A DNA stretch of 32,253 bases from Planctomycetota bacterium (lineage in GTDB: Bacteria; Planctomycetota; Phycisphaerae; FEN-1346): the NCBI GenBank assembly GCA_026386995.1, contig JAPLMO010000281.1:1-32253 (forward strand), read 5' to 3'. Below the pieces are notes generated by a model, which searched no databases, was not told the origin of the DNA, and worked only from the letters and a program-made list of their open reading frames with translations. Below, piece by piece: positions 7,437 to 15,526 of the stretch (positions are counted from its first letter, which is position 1; each line of letters opens with the position of its first letter). The translations under genes were made by a program, and so were the position numbers.

Positions 7437-8384
7437 CTACGGGCGAATCAGCACCTTGATCGAGTCGGGCAGCGCGGCAACCTTGATGGCATCGGGCGCC
7501 CGCTGGAGCGGGTACTCGGCGGTGATCAGCGGCTCGGTCCGGATCTCGCCGCGCGCCAGCATCGCCACGGCCTCGGCCATCGGGCCGCAGCGCGAGCCGA
7601 CCACGGTGATCTCGTCGATCACGATCGGCGCCAGGTTAAGGCCCGCCGTGTCCGCCACGGTGCTCTTCAGGACCACCGTGCCCCTCGGCCTGACAAACTC
7701 CAGGGCCGCCCCTAGCCCCGCGGCCGTGCCGGTGCACTCGACGACGACGTCGGCGTCCTTGGCCGCCCGCACGTCGCCGGCGCGGGCCGTGGCGATCCCC
7801 AGCGACGCGAGCAGCGCCAGTTTCGCCTCCGACTTGCCGACCACCAGCGGCGCCAGCCTCCACGCCGCCAGCACCTGGCCCACAAGTTGGCCGAGGCGTC
7901 CGTCGCCCAGGACGATCACCTTCTGGCCGGGCGCCAAGTGGACCTGCCGGCCGATCTGTATGGCGGCGGCCAGCGGCTCGGCAAAGACCGCCTGCCGGTC
8001 CGTCACGGCATCGGGAACGGGATGGAGGTTCACTTCGGGCAGCGCTAACCGCTCGGCCAACGCGCCGTCGCGGCCGAGGATGCCCAGGACGGTCCGGCGG
8101 CGGCAGTGCGTCGGCAGGCCCGCCCGGCAAAGGTCGCACCCGCCGCAAACGCAGTTGATCTCGCCCACGACGCGCCGGCCGGCGTGGCGGCCTTCCATCG
8201 CGACGCCCACGAACTCGTGCCCGAGGACGCCCGTAAAACCCATGTACCCCTTGACGATCTCGAGGTCCGTGCTGCACACGCCCGCCAGAAGCACTCGGAC
8301 GCACACTTCCCCCGGCGGCGCCGCGGGCTCGCCGCGCGACGGATCGAGGCGAACGGCCTGGCCGTCATAGATGCATGCGTTCAT
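7437..8384 (-). CDS. Zinc-dependent MDR alcohol/polyol dehydrogenase family protein
   Basis: Medium-chain dehydrogenase of 315 residues. Catalytic zinc ligands are visible at Cys37 (GVCSTD) and His56-Glu57 (LGHEFVG). The structural zinc site is Cys80-x2-Cys83-x2-Cys86-x7-Cys94. The nucleotide-binding glycine motif is LGDGRLGQLVGQVL. Family members oxidise alcohols, sugar alcohols or threonine with NAD(P)+; the substrate here cannot be told. The start is ATG at 8384 (MNACIYDG), and the frame is open further upstream but reads as the opposite side of the next gene. It lies eight bases after the HEAT-repeat gene on the same strand, so murI, the HEAT gene, this gene and queC may form one transcript. 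Confidence 0.88.
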   Translation of the reverse strand: MNACIYDGQAVRLDPSRGEPAAPPGEVCVRVLLAGVCSTDLEIVKGYMGFTGVLGHEFVGVAMEGRHAGRRVVGEINCVCGGCDLCRAGLPTHCRRRTVLGILGRDGALAERLALPEVNLHPVPDAVTDRQAVFAEPLAAAIQIGRQVHLAPGQKVIVLGDGRLGQLVGQVLAAWRLAPLVVGKSEAKLALLASLGIATARAGDVRAAKDADVVVECTGTAAGLGAALEFVRPRGTVVLKSTVADTAGLNLAPIVIDEITVVGSRCGPMAEAVAMLARGEIRTEPLITAEYPLQRAPDAIKVAALPDSIKVLIRP

Positions 8385-8392
8385 GGACTTAA

Positions 8393-9160
8393 CTAATTCA
8401 GTTCCGCCTCGTTCACGTCCGCGGCGAAGAGGTCCCGGATGAACTCGCCCGGGCCGCGCGTGAACTGCGGGCGCTGGTTCTCGCCCTTGGGCATCGCAGG
8501 CGGCTTTCCGTACAACGCGAACGGGTCCCCCGCATTGACGAAGAAATCCTGCCACGCCTCGCCCTTGCGCGGCATGTTCTGGCCGGTCATGTAACGGAGG
8601 CTCTCCCAGGCCTTGCGCGAGACGGCTAGGCTGGAATCGTCCAGGGCGGTCACGAGGGCCTTCGCGGCGGCCTTGTCCTTGAAGTTGCGGAGGGCCTCGG
8701 CGGCCGCAACGCGGACGTCGGCCATGCGGTCGGCACGAAGCACCTCCATGAGCGGCGCAGCGGCGCCCGCGTCCTTCTGCTGACCGAGCGATCGGGCGGC
8801 ATCGGTGCGGACGTACGGGCTATCATCGCGCGTGGCCACGGCGCCGAGGCTCGTCACGACTTCCTCGCCTTCCATGACGGCCAGGCCGCGCACCGCCGCC
8901 GAGCGGACCAGGGGGTCCTTATCGTTTCTGGCCACCAGGCAGAAGACCTTGATCACCGAGGGCAGCCGGCGCGCGTTGTAATCGGCCGCAACGGCTTGGA
9001 GTGCCTCGCGGCGCTCATCGGCCTTGTCGCTTTCGATGCGGACCAACTGCGTGGCCACCGGCGGCGGAAAGAGCCTCTCTTTCCAGTCCTTGCCCCCCTG
9101 GCCGCCGCAACCGGCCGCCAGCAGGACCGCCGAGACCGCCGCCATGACAAGCCGATTCAC
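8393..9160 (-). CDS. HEAT-repeat lipoprotein
   Basis: A 255-residue product with a lipoprotein signal peptide (AAVSAVLLAAGC), followed by about four HEAT-type helical repeats, for example DPLVRSAAVRGLAVM, SPYVRTDAARSLGQQ, MADVRVAAAEALRNF and SLAVSRKAWESLRYM. These form a scaffold for protein binding; no catalytic motif is seen. The C-terminal 60 residues are Pro/Gly-rich and unlike HEAT. I chose the GTG at 9160, which overlaps the murI stop in GTGA, so translation is probably coupled; the GGAGG upstream is only three bases from that GTG, and an internal ATG 15 bases later is the alternative. The coupling suggests a partner in wall or envelope work, but the function is unknown. Confidence 0.8.
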   Translation of the reverse strand: MNRLVMAAVSAVLLAAGCGGQGGKDWKERLFPPPVATQLVRIESDKADERREALQAVAADYNARRLPSVIKVFCLVARNDKDPLVRSAAVRGLAVMEGEEVVTSLGAVATRDDSPYVRTDAARSLGQQKDAGAAAPLMEVLRADRMADVRVAAAEALRNFKDKAAAKALVTALDDSSLAVSRKAWESLRYMTGQNMPRKGEAWQDFFVNAGDPFALYGKPPAMPKGENQRPQFTRGPGEFIRDLFAADVNEAELN

Positions 9161-10002
9161 CGTCCGTCCTCCACGAGGGGCTCGGATCGCAGGCCCGCGT
9201 AAAAGTCCTCCGGCGACACGTGCGAGACCGACAGGATATCGTCCCCCAGAAACCGCTGGCCGACCTCGCGGAACCGGTCGGGGTTGTCGCTGACCAGCAG
9301 CCTGAGGTCGCCCCTGCCCGACGGTTCCAGCAGGTTGTAGGTCGTCAGAAGATACCGCACCTCTTCGGCCACCGCCTCGGCCGAGTCCACCAGCCTGACG
9401 TCCGGCCCCAGGACCTCCGCAATCGCGTCCTTCAGGAGGGGATAGTGCGTGCACCCCAGTACGACCGAGCCGACACCCGCCTCGATCATCGGCGCCAGGT
9501 ACTCGGCCAGGACGGCCCGGACGATGGGGTCGCGCGGGCCGCGGCCCTCCTCCACCATCGGCACGAGGAGCGGGCAAGCCTTCTCGACCAGGCGTGCCCC
9601 CGGCGCCAGCCGCATAATCGCCCGCCCGTACGCGCCGCTGGCGATCGTGCGTTCCGTGCCCAAGATACCGATGGGCCGGCCGTCGCAGACGCTCGCGGCC
9701 GCGCGGGCCCCGGGCTCGATCACACCCAGGATCGGCTGGCGAAACCGGCGGCTCAGGACCGGCAACGCCGCGGCGCTGGCCGTGTTACAGGCGACCACGA
9801 TGAACTTCGGGTCATACCGGCACAGGAACTCGCAATCCTCGCAGGCGAATCGGGCGACCGTCTCGCCGCTCTTCGTGCCATAGGGAACGCGCGCGGTATC
9901 GCCGAAGTAGACGATCGATTCGGCCTTCAGAAGGCTCCGGATGGCCCGGACCACCGTCAGGCCGCCCAGCCCGGAGTCGAAGATTCCGATGGGCTGACCC
10001 AT
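9157..10002 (-). CDS. murI: Glutamate racemase MurI
   Basis: Cytoplasmic, cofactor-independent enzyme interconverting L- and D-glutamate for peptidoglycan. The 281-residue protein starts IGIFDSGLGGLTVVRAI and has both catalytic cysteines in context: Cys72 in VVACNTASA and Cys184 in LGCTHYPLL. Length is usual for the family. ATG at 10002 has GAGGGG about nine bases upstream. It is first in a minus-strand group and overlaps the HEAT lipoprotein gene by four bases. Its presence indicates that this organism makes peptidoglycan, in line with current views of Planctomycetota. Confidence 0.95.
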   Translation of the reverse strand: MGQPIGIFDSGLGGLTVVRAIRSLLKAESIVYFGDTARVPYGTKSGETVARFACEDCEFLCRYDPKFIVVACNTASAAALPVLSRRFRQPILGVIEPGARAAASVCDGRPIGILGTERTIASGAYGRAIMRLAPGARLVEKACPLLVPMVEEGRGPRDPIVRAVLAEYLAPMIEAGVGSVVLGCTHYPLLKDAIAEVLGPDVRLVDSAEAVAEEVRYLLTTYNLLEPSGRGDLRLLVSDNPDRFREVGQRFLGDDILSVSHVSPEDFYAGLRSEPLVEDGR

Positions 10003-10142
10003 AACGCATATCCCCTCTGCAGATGCTCCGCAGCCCTGCGGCCCGCCATCATAAACCGGGGGGCCGATAAATCAAGGGCGGCCTGACCGGTTATCGCAAG
10101 CCGCATCGCCTCAGTCACGGGCGATTGGAACCTGGGGCAGCC

Positions 10143-10185
10143 GGGTGGCCTGCCCAGCGCGCTGTTCGCTGGGCATGTTCTCGCC
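10143..10185. repeat. Palindromic repeat family D, variant stem
   Basis: GGGTGGC is followed by the stem TGCCCAGCG / CGCTGGGCA (10151-10159 / 10167-10175) around a loop containing CTGTT, then TGTTCTCGCC. The flanks and loop match the copies at 16148-16277, while the stem sequence is entirely different but still fully paired. Located upstream of murI on its minus-strand side. Confidence 0.6.
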
Positions 10186-10199
10186 GCGGCCACGTATTG

Positions 10200-10285
10200 T
10201 GCGCGGCGGGTCAGGAGACCCACCGCGCAAAACCTTGCGTATTGTGCGCGGCGGGTCTCCTGACCCGCCGCGCACATCGTAATCC
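10200..10285. repeat. Palindromic repeat family A, two adjacent copies
   Basis: The first core is 10200-10229 (TGCGCGGCGGGTC... with one mismatch across the stem). The second is a perfect 14-bp stem with loop TCCT at 10244-10275 (GTGCGCGGCGGGTC / GACCCGCCGCGCAC). Its right flank CGTAATCCTGCGATGTCGT is the complement of the left flank of the copy at 11338-11421, showing the element is longer than its core. It lies in the roughly 400-base gap between divergent murI and the first pseudopilin gene. Confidence 0.75.
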
Positions 10286-10418
10286 TGCGATGTCGTGCTA
10301 AAACTGGCGCGGTGCAAGCGCGGCTAAGAATTCCGTTGCGTCCCATGGATTCAGGCGCGAGAATACTTGTGACAGCGTGGTGTCACAATCGGGCATCCAT
10401 CCGGGCCGGAATTCGCTT

Positions 10419-11309
10419 ATGCGCCACCGACGCGGCATCTCATTGACCGAAATGGTGGCCGCCATGGGTACGATCATCTGCCTCTCTGCCCTTCTGCTTC
10501 CAGCGCTGTCGGGGGCAAAGGATGCGAGCGACCGGGCGCGGTGTGCCGCCAACCTCTCTCAAGTGGGCAAGGCGTTGTTCTTCTACGCGAACGAGAACGA
10601 CGGCTACCTGCCGGACTGCGGCGCCTATTCGAGGTTCGGCGCCGCACCGCCCCGCGACGGAAAGCGGATCGCCGGCCGCTGGAACGCCCAAGGCACGTGC
10701 AACTGGCCGCGGTTCGTCCAGGTGGGCAATCAGGCCAACCTGTGGCTGCTGGTGACAGCGGGCTACGCCGATCCGCGCCATTTCGTCTGCCCGGCGACGC
10801 CCGACCGGCCGACCCTCAACGCCGCCGACGATCCGGCCGTAATGAGTTTCGTCCAACTCGTGCCTGACACGGCCGCCCGGACGCCCGCCGAAGAGAAGTT
10901 TCTCAGCCGCGTGGCCGCCGGACGTTGCTCCTATTCTTACCAGAACCAGTTCGTCCACCCCAAGGCCAGTTCGGAAATAACGGACCCGCGCAACGCAACG
11001 ACTCACGTCCTCGTGCACCACCCCGCCATGCCTATCATGGCCGACCGCAATCCGTACACTCGCCCGGAAGGCGTAAGGCAGCCGATCATCTCTCAGGCCG
11101 AGTTCCCGGAAGCCAACAGCCTGAATCATTGCGGGACCGGCCAGAACGTTCTTTTTCTGGGCGGCGAGGTCGAATGGCACGATACGCCGTGCTGCGGCCT
11201 GCCGGATGCCGAGGGCCTCCTCGACAACATTTACACGCCCCAGAAAGGCCGCGCCGACGACCCCGAGAACATCCCGCGCTCGCTCGGCGATTCGTACCTG
11301 GTGCCATGA
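10419..11309 (+). CDS. Pseudopilin-like protein with N-terminal methylation motif
   Basis: The 296-residue product has a short basic leader RHRRG followed by the cleavage type G|ISLTE and a hydrophobic helix (MVAAMGTIICLSALLLPAL), as processed by prepilin peptidase. The mature part carries the planctomycete-type features RCAANLSQVGKALFFYANENDGYLPDCG and, near the end, NHCGTGQNVLFLGGEVEWHD, like the H-X9-DG tail of the type II secretion-like family. ATG at 10419 fits the short leader; a GTG at 10377 would add 14 residues. Such proteins are very numerous in planctomycetes and their exact job is unclear, probably surface or secretion-apparatus associated. The stop overlaps the ATG of the next gene (ATGA). 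Confidence 0.82.
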   Translation: MRHRRGISLTEMVAAMGTIICLSALLLPALSGAKDASDRARCAANLSQVGKALFFYANENDGYLPDCGAYSRFGAAPPRDGKRIAGRWNAQGTCNWPRFVQVGNQANLWLLVTAGYADPRHFVCPATPDRPTLNAADDPAVMSFVQLVPDTAARTPAEEKFLSRVAAGRCSYSYQNQFVHPKASSEITDPRNATTHVLVHHPAMPIMADRNPYTRPEGVRQPIISQAEFPEANSLNHCGTGQNVLFLGGEVEWHDTPCCGLPDAEGLLDNIYTPQKGRADDPENIPRSLGDSYLVP

Positions 11310-12301
11310 CCCTCTTTGCGCATCCATCGACCGTTGCGAGTACGACAGCGCAGGATTACGCTTTGCGCGGCGGGTACGGAGACCCGCCGCGCAAAACCTC
11401 GAAGTTGCGCTATCGTACTAGAACAAGGGGGCCGTTCACTCTTGCGGCCCGGACCGGCAATCCGGCCGCCCTCGCGCGGCGCCGGGGTTTCACGCTGGTG
11501 GAACTCCTGATCGTGATCGCGATCATCGCCGTCCTGGCCGCCCTGTTCGTGCCCGCGGCGGCGCTCGCCCTGGGGCTGGCCCACACCGTGGTCTGCCAGA
11601 ACAACCTGCGAAACATCGCGGTGGGATATCGGCAATACCTGGTTGATTCCGGGGGCCTCTGGCCTCCGATGCTAGTCAACGACCCGCCGCAAACCCTGCT
11701 GGCCAGAATCAAGGACGACGCCGGCCTTGCCGCGCGGACGTCAAACGTGGTGCGGGCCGGGCCGCACTGGAGCATCGTTCTCTGGCCGTACATCCGGACG
11801 GTGGACGTCTACACGTGCCCTGCCGACCCGAAGAAGGGCCTCCGCGGCGATGACGTCGTCAGCGTCAAACAGCAGCCCCTGGCAGTCCTTCGCGATGCGC
11901 CGCCCGAGAGTTACGGCCTGAACGCGGTTCTGTTCCGCTACTCCGATGCCATGCGGCGGCGGGCCGGCTGCAACTGGGGCACGCAAAACGATTCCGATTA
12001 CCGCGACATCTCCAGTTACACGTCGGCCGTGGATCAGCGGCGGCAGTTTCCCGCCCTGGACTCGAGGATCCTCTTTTTCTGCGGCACCGTCGGGCAAAGC
12101 GTGGGCAGCCAGTACAACATCGCCTTCCGCGACGACGGCCTCGTGGAGCGATGGGAATGGCATCCTCGGCGGGCCTCCGCGGCCTTTGCCGATGAGCCGG
12201 GCTCAGGCTCGAACTACCTCTTCGTCGGCGGGCACATCGAGTACCGCGACGAGTTGCCCACGCCGTGGGAGTGGGGATGCGACCTCGGGCGCGAGCCGTA
12301 G
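11306..12301 (+). CDS. Second pseudopilin-like protein, leader interrupted by a repeat
   Basis: The core begins RRRG|FTLVELLIVIAIIAVLAALFVPA, a textbook prepilin cleavage and assembly helix, followed by CQNNLRNIAVGYRQYL, PHWSIVLWPYIRTVDVYTCPADPKKG and, near the end, GSNYLFVGGHIEYRDE. The ATG at 11306 overlaps the preceding stop, giving 331 residues but an unusually long leader of about 60 residues. Most of that leader is encoded by a palindromic family A repeat (11338-11421). A TTG at 11405 would give a shorter leader of about 27 residues but has no clear ribosome site. The paired arrangement with the preceding gene suggests that both work in the same pilus-like or secretion structure. Confidence 0.78.
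   Translation: MTLFAHPSTVASTTAQDYALRGGYGDPPRKTSKLRYRTRTRGPFTLAARTGNPAALARRRGFTLVELLIVIAIIAVLAALFVPAAALALGLAHTVVCQNNLRNIAVGYRQYLVDSGGLWPPMLVNDPPQTLLARIKDDAGLAARTSNVVRAGPHWSIVLWPYIRTVDVYTCPADPKKGLRGDDVVSVKQQPLAVLRDAPPESYGLNAVLFRYSDAMRRRAGCNWGTQNDSDYRDISSYTSAVDQRRQFPALDSRILFFCGTVGQSVGSQYNIAFRDDGLVERWEWHPRRASAAFADEPGSGSNYLFVGGHIEYRDELPTPWEWGCDLGREP
11338..11421. repeat. Palindromic repeat family A, full-length copy
   Basis: The outer inverted ends AGTACGACAGCGCA / TGCGCTATCGTACT (one mismatch) enclose a 14-bp core stem TTTGCGCGGCGGGT / ACCCGCCGCGCAAA (11362-11375 / 11382-11395). About 84 bp in all, MITE-like, with no coding capacity of its own. It lies at the joint of two pseudopilin genes, inside the longer possible reading frame of the second. 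Confidence 0.7.
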
Positions 12302-12383
12302 GCGGTGGCCTTATTTATGAAAACTCCCGCCCTTGACGCCCCTTTCCCCACCCTTTACGATGCCCACGGTTCGGAGTGCAACG

Positions 12384-13136
12384 ATGGCGCGGAAAGAACA
12401 AGGCCGGGTGCCCAGGCGGATTTTGCGCGGCAAGTGGGCGCGGGACTCCTTCGGGCTGGGCGGCCGCACCTACACGCTGGAGAAGGTCCTGAAGCACGAT
12501 TTCTTCGCCGTGACCGCGCGGTTCCGCGGCCCCGACGGCGAGGCGGTCTGCCTGAAGCACTATCACACGGAGGACTGGCTCGGGATGCCGCTGGAGTGGG
12601 CCGGGCGGCTGATGGCCGACCGCGAGGTCCGCCACTACCGCCTGCTCCAGGACTTGGGCAACGTGCCGCGCCTGCTGGGCCGCGTCGGCAAGAGCGCCTT
12701 CGCCCATTCCTGGGTCGAGGGCAACGACCTCCTGGATCAGAAGGACCGCCTGCCGGACGATTTCTTCGACCGCCTGGAGTCCCTCGTGGCGGCGGTGCAC
12801 GCGCGCGGCATGGCGTACATTGACATGAATAAGCCCGACAACGTGCTCATCGGGACCGACGGACGGCCGGTGCTCATCGACTTTCAGATTTCCTGGGCCC
12901 CGCGGCCGTCGTGGGGGCCGCTCGGCCGCCTGAAGCGGCGCCTGCTGGCGATGTTCCAGGAGGCCGACCGCTACCACGTGCGGAAACTCAAGCGCCTCTA
13001 CCGGCCCGACCTCATGACGCCCGAAGAGCGGGCCGCCGGCAAACAGCGCCCCTGGTTCCTGAACCTCCACCGCATCGTCGGAGCACCCTTGCGCGACCTG
13101 CGCCGCAAGTTCCTGGAGTGGGTCGGAGCACGATAA
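12384..13136 (+). CDS. Protein-kinase-fold protein (LPS/InaA-type or similar small kinase)
   Basis: The 250-residue product keeps kinase-fold landmarks: ATP-anchoring Lys58 in VCLKHYH, an acidic residue candidate Glu81 in ADREVRHYRLL, catalytic loop YIDMNKPDNVLI with Asp147 and Asn153, and metal-binding Asp166 in LIDFQIS in place of DFG. The catalytic loop and lack of a large C-lobe resemble small kinases of the lipopolysaccharide-kinase/InaA type rather than large Ser/Thr kinases, so a sugar or lipid substrate is possible. The tail is strongly basic (RLKRRLLAMFQEADRYHVRKLKRLYRP), suiting membrane contact. ATG at 12384 was chosen for GGAG at seven bases; in-frame ATGs lie upstream. It converges on galM across a repeat. 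Confidence 0.72.
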   Translation: MARKEQGRVPRRILRGKWARDSFGLGGRTYTLEKVLKHDFFAVTARFRGPDGEAVCLKHYHTEDWLGMPLEWAGRLMADREVRHYRLLQDLGNVPRLLGRVGKSAFAHSWVEGNDLLDQKDRLPDDFFDRLESLVAAVHARGMAYIDMNKPDNVLIGTDGRPVLIDFQISWAPRPSWGPLGRLKRRLLAMFQEADRYHVRKLKRLYRPDLMTPEERAAGKQRPWFLNLHRIVGAPLRDLRRKFLEWVGAR

Positions 13137-13144
13137 CAAGAGAA

Positions 13145-13227
13145 TGTAGGGTGGGTGCTCTGCACCCACCATGCCGTTCAGCCGCGTGCGTGCAGCAGCC
13201 GCGTGCGTGCAGAGCACGCACCCTACA
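13145..13227. repeat. Inverted and tandem repeats between convergent genes
   Basis: A 21-base arm at 13145-13165 (TGTAGGGTGGGTGCTCTG...) is complementary, with one mismatch, to 13207-13227. Within the left part, GGTGGGTGC / GCACCCACC forms its own 9-bp hairpin. Between the arms, CAGCCGCGTGCGTGCAG occurs twice in direct tandem (13179-13195 and 13196-13212). No U-tract follows, so it is not a classical terminator, although it sits where one would be expected for the two converging genes. Confidence 0.7.
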
Positions 13228-13249
13228 TGGCAGCAACAAGTCCCCAGCC

Positions 13250-14434
13250 CTACTTTTCCACGCTGAACTTGTGGACCGTCAGGTGGCGATACACTTCTCC
13301 CGGCCTGAGGACTGCCGACGGAAACTGCGGCTTGTTCGGCGAATCGGGGAAGTACTGCGTCTCCAGGCACAGGCCCGCGTAATTGCCGTATGTCTTGTCG
13401 CCGGCCTTGAAATTGAGTCTGTTGGCCGTGAAGAGTTGGACGCCTGGGTACGTCGTCCAGACCTCCATGACGCGGCCGCCGGCGGGCTCGCTCACGCGGG
13501 CCGCAAGGGCGAGTTCGTGCACGGGCGTCTTTGCGAGCACGTAACAGTGATCGTAGCCGCCGGTGGCGGGAAGTTGAGCGACTCTCGCCCCGACGGCCTC
13601 GACCTTGCGGAAATCCAGCGGCGTGCCCTCGACACTCTTATACTCGCCCGTCGGAATGAGCGTGTCGTCGGCCGGCAGGTACTCGCCGGCGGCGATCATC
13701 AGCCTGTGCCCGAGGACGTCGCCCGCGCCCGCCCCCGCCAGGTTCCAGTAGGCGTGGTTCGTCAGGTTGACGACCGTCGGCTTGTCGGTCGTGGCGGTGT
13801 ACTCCATCGCGAGTTCGTTGGCCGAGTTCAGCGTGTATGTGACGGTAACGTTGACCGTTCCTGGGAACCCCTCGTCGCCGTCAGGGCTGGTGTGCGAAAG
13901 TTTCAGGCCGACGTAGCCGCCGCCCGCCACGGGCTCGGCCTTCCAGACGACCTTGTCAAACCCGCGTTTGCCGCCGTGGATGCAGTTCTTGCCCGAGTTG
14001 GCGGCAAGCGTATACTCAACGCCGTCGAGTTTGAACTTCGCCCCGCCGATGCGGTTGGCCACGCGCCCGACGACGGCGCCGAACAGCGGGTGCCCGGCAA
14101 GGTAGTCCTTCAGCGTGTCGAGGCAGAGCGTGACGTTGGCCGGCTTACCCGTACGGTCGGGCGCCTCGACCGCCGTGAGGATGGCCCCGTAAGTCATGAT
14201 GCGGACCTTCATGCCGCGCCCGTTGTCGAGCGTGTAAAGGTCCACCGCCGCGCCGTCGGCCGTGGCCCCGAAAGGGTGCTGCGCGACGTTCATCCCCTGC
14301 CTCCTTGCCAGGTCGACCGGCTGCTCGGCCGTGCCGCCGCGTTTCGATGCCGGCGCGCCACACCCGGCCGCAATAACGCCCGCCATGACCAGCACAAGGA
14401 CGCCGCGCCTTCTCGATAAGTCTGACGGCCGCAT
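13250..14434 (-). CDS. galM: Aldose 1-epimerase (galactose mutarotase), lipoprotein form
   Basis: Interconverts alpha and beta anomers of aldoses such as galactose and glucose. The 394-residue product carries a lipoprotein signal (VLVLVMAGVIAAGC, Cys25), so it is predicted to be anchored in the envelope, unlike cytoplasmic GalM. Catalytic and binding residues are present: His153 in NCIHGG, His227 in NLTNHAYWNL, Asp295 in YDHCYVL, and base Glu358 in LCLETQYFPDSPN. Start ATG at 14434 has GGAGGG five bases upstream. It lies 37 bases after the Gly/Pro-rich membrane protein gene on the same strand and may be the last gene of the sigma-factor transcript. The envelope location suggests extracellular sugar processing. 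Confidence 0.93.
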   Translation of the reverse strand: MRPSDLSRRRGVLVLVMAGVIAAGCGAPASKRGGTAEQPVDLARRQGMNVAQHPFGATADGAAVDLYTLDNGRGMKVRIMTYGAILTAVEAPDRTGKPANVTLCLDTLKDYLAGHPLFGAVVGRVANRIGGAKFKLDGVEYTLAANSGKNCIHGGKRGFDKVVWKAEPVAGGGYVGLKLSHTSPDGDEGFPGTVNVTVTYTLNSANELAMEYTATTDKPTVVNLTNHAYWNLAGAGAGDVLGHRLMIAAGEYLPADDTLIPTGEYKSVEGTPLDFRKVEAVGARVAQLPATGGYDHCYVLAKTPVHELALAARVSEPAGGRVMEVWTTYPGVQLFTANRLNFKAGDKTYGNYAGLCLETQYFPDSPNKPQFPSAVLRPGEVYRHLTVHKFSVEK

Positions 14435-14471
14435 GGTTGCCCTCCGCAATGCCAGGCTTGCCGCAACCACT

Positions 14472-15266
14472 CTACTGCTGCGGCTCCGGCGACTTGGGCG
14501 TCTCGGGCCCGCTCGGCGCCGCCCCACCCTGCGACGGCCCGCCCGGCTCCATTTCGCCCGGCCGCGGCCCGCCCGGCGGGCCTCGCCTGCCCTCCGGCGG
14601 CAGCGGAGGACGCATCGGGCCGCCTTCCGGACCCGGCCCCCGGCCCATGCCCTGTGGTAGCGGCCGCCCCGGTCCCGGTCCCGGTCCTTGCCCCGGACCG
14701 CCGCCCATGCCCGGCCGCCCGCCCGCAGGTCCCTGCCCCGGCGGTGGGAACCCTGCCGGCGGCTGCTGGCCCGGCCCCTGGCGCCCCCCCATGCCCGGCC
14801 CGCCCGCTCCCGGCGGCCCGCCGCCACCGCCGGGCGGGCCACGCCGCGCACCTACCGCCTCGAACTGCGCCAGCCATTGCGCGTACTGCTCGGGCTTAAG
14901 GACCGTCTTCATTTCGCCGCGCAGTTTCTCGCGCTCTGCCTCGCTCTTCTCCTGGGCGTCGCGGTGGATGGCCTCCAGTGCGTCGATCCGGCGCTGCATG
15001 ATCTCGCGGACCTTGACGGCCTGCTCTTCGCTAAGGTCATACCTGGCCCGCATGTCGCGCACGATCCCCGCCACCGCTCTTTCGGGCGGCGGCGGAGGCG
15101 GAGGCAGATACGCTTTCAGCCACAGCACCGCCGCTCCCGCGCCAATCACGCTGCCGCAAACCAGGAGCACGAGGCCCAGGCCGATCACCGGCCAGGTGCG
15201 CGATCGCGGCCGGGGCAGCGCCCCGCCGCTCGTTGACATCGGGGATACGTTGACCGGGTCGCTCAT
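14472..15266 (-). CDS. Membrane protein with Spy/CpxP-like helices and a Gly/Pro-rich tail
   Basis: The 264-residue product has a short cytoplasmic N-terminus, one membrane helix (WPVIGLGLVLLVCGSVIGAGAAVLWL, about residues 25-50), a Pro run, a helical segment YDLSEEQAVKVREIMQRRIDALEAIHRDAQEKSEAEREKL, then LKPEQYAQWLAQFE and about 120 residues of Gly/Pro repeats. The helical part resembles metal-sensing or chaperone-like proteins of the Spy/CpxP/CnrX type in length and LSxEQ / LKPEQ motifs. ATG at 15266 overlaps the stop of the small membrane protein (ATGA), so translation is coupled. The position in a sigma-factor operon suggests a periplasmic sensor; this is inference, and the substrate or signal is unknown. 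Confidence 0.68.
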   Translation of the reverse strand: MSDPVNVSPMSTSGGALPRPRSRTWPVIGLGLVLLVCGSVIGAGAAVLWLKAYLPPPPPPPERAVAGIVRDMRARYDLSEEQAVKVREIMQRRIDALEAIHRDAQEKSEAEREKLRGEMKTVLKPEQYAQWLAQFEAVGARRGPPGGGGGPPGAGGPGMGGRQGPGQQPPAGFPPPGQGPAGGRPGMGGGPGQGPGPGPGRPLPQGMGRGPGPEGGPMRPPLPPEGRRGPPGGPRPGEMEPGGPSQGGAAPSGPETPKSPEPQQ

Positions 15267-15526
15267 AGCGCCGCCACCTCCACCGTCGGGAACAACGCCG
15301 TCTGCGGGTCGGCCGGGGCCGTCCATGCCTGGACCGCGAGGGCCAGGACCACGACGGCCGCCACGGCCGCCGCCGCCGCCAGCACCGACAGCGGCAGGAT
15401 GCGCACCGTGGGCCGGCCCGCGCCGGCGCGGATCCGCCCGATCGCCGCCGCCGTAACGTCCGTCGCCGGCGGCTGCTCCAGGCGTGCCCGTCGCACCAGG
15501 TTCTCCATCGCTTCTAGCCCGTCCAT
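15263..15526 (-). CDS. Small membrane protein, probable anti-sigma factor
   Basis: An 87-residue product with a short soluble N-terminus (MDGLEAMENLVRRARLEQPP), one Ala/Val-rich membrane helix at about residues 43-67 and a short outer tail. It overlaps the sigma factor gene by 13 bases and the next gene by four bases, the usual arrangement of an ECF sigma factor with its cognate anti-sigma. It lacks the zinc-binding HxxxCxxC motif of classical anti-sigma domains, so the assignment depends on context; a small accessory membrane protein is the alternative. Confidence 0.55.
   Translation of the reverse strand: MDGLEAMENLVRRARLEQPPATDVTAAAIGRIRAGAGRPTVRILPLSVLAAAAAVAAVVVLALAVQAWTAPADPQTALFPTVEVAAL

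Noticed and set aside
12911..14419. A 502-codon plus-strand frame running out of the kinase gene across galM
   Set aside because: It is in the wrong frame for the kinase and antisense to galM, whose catalytic residues are all present.
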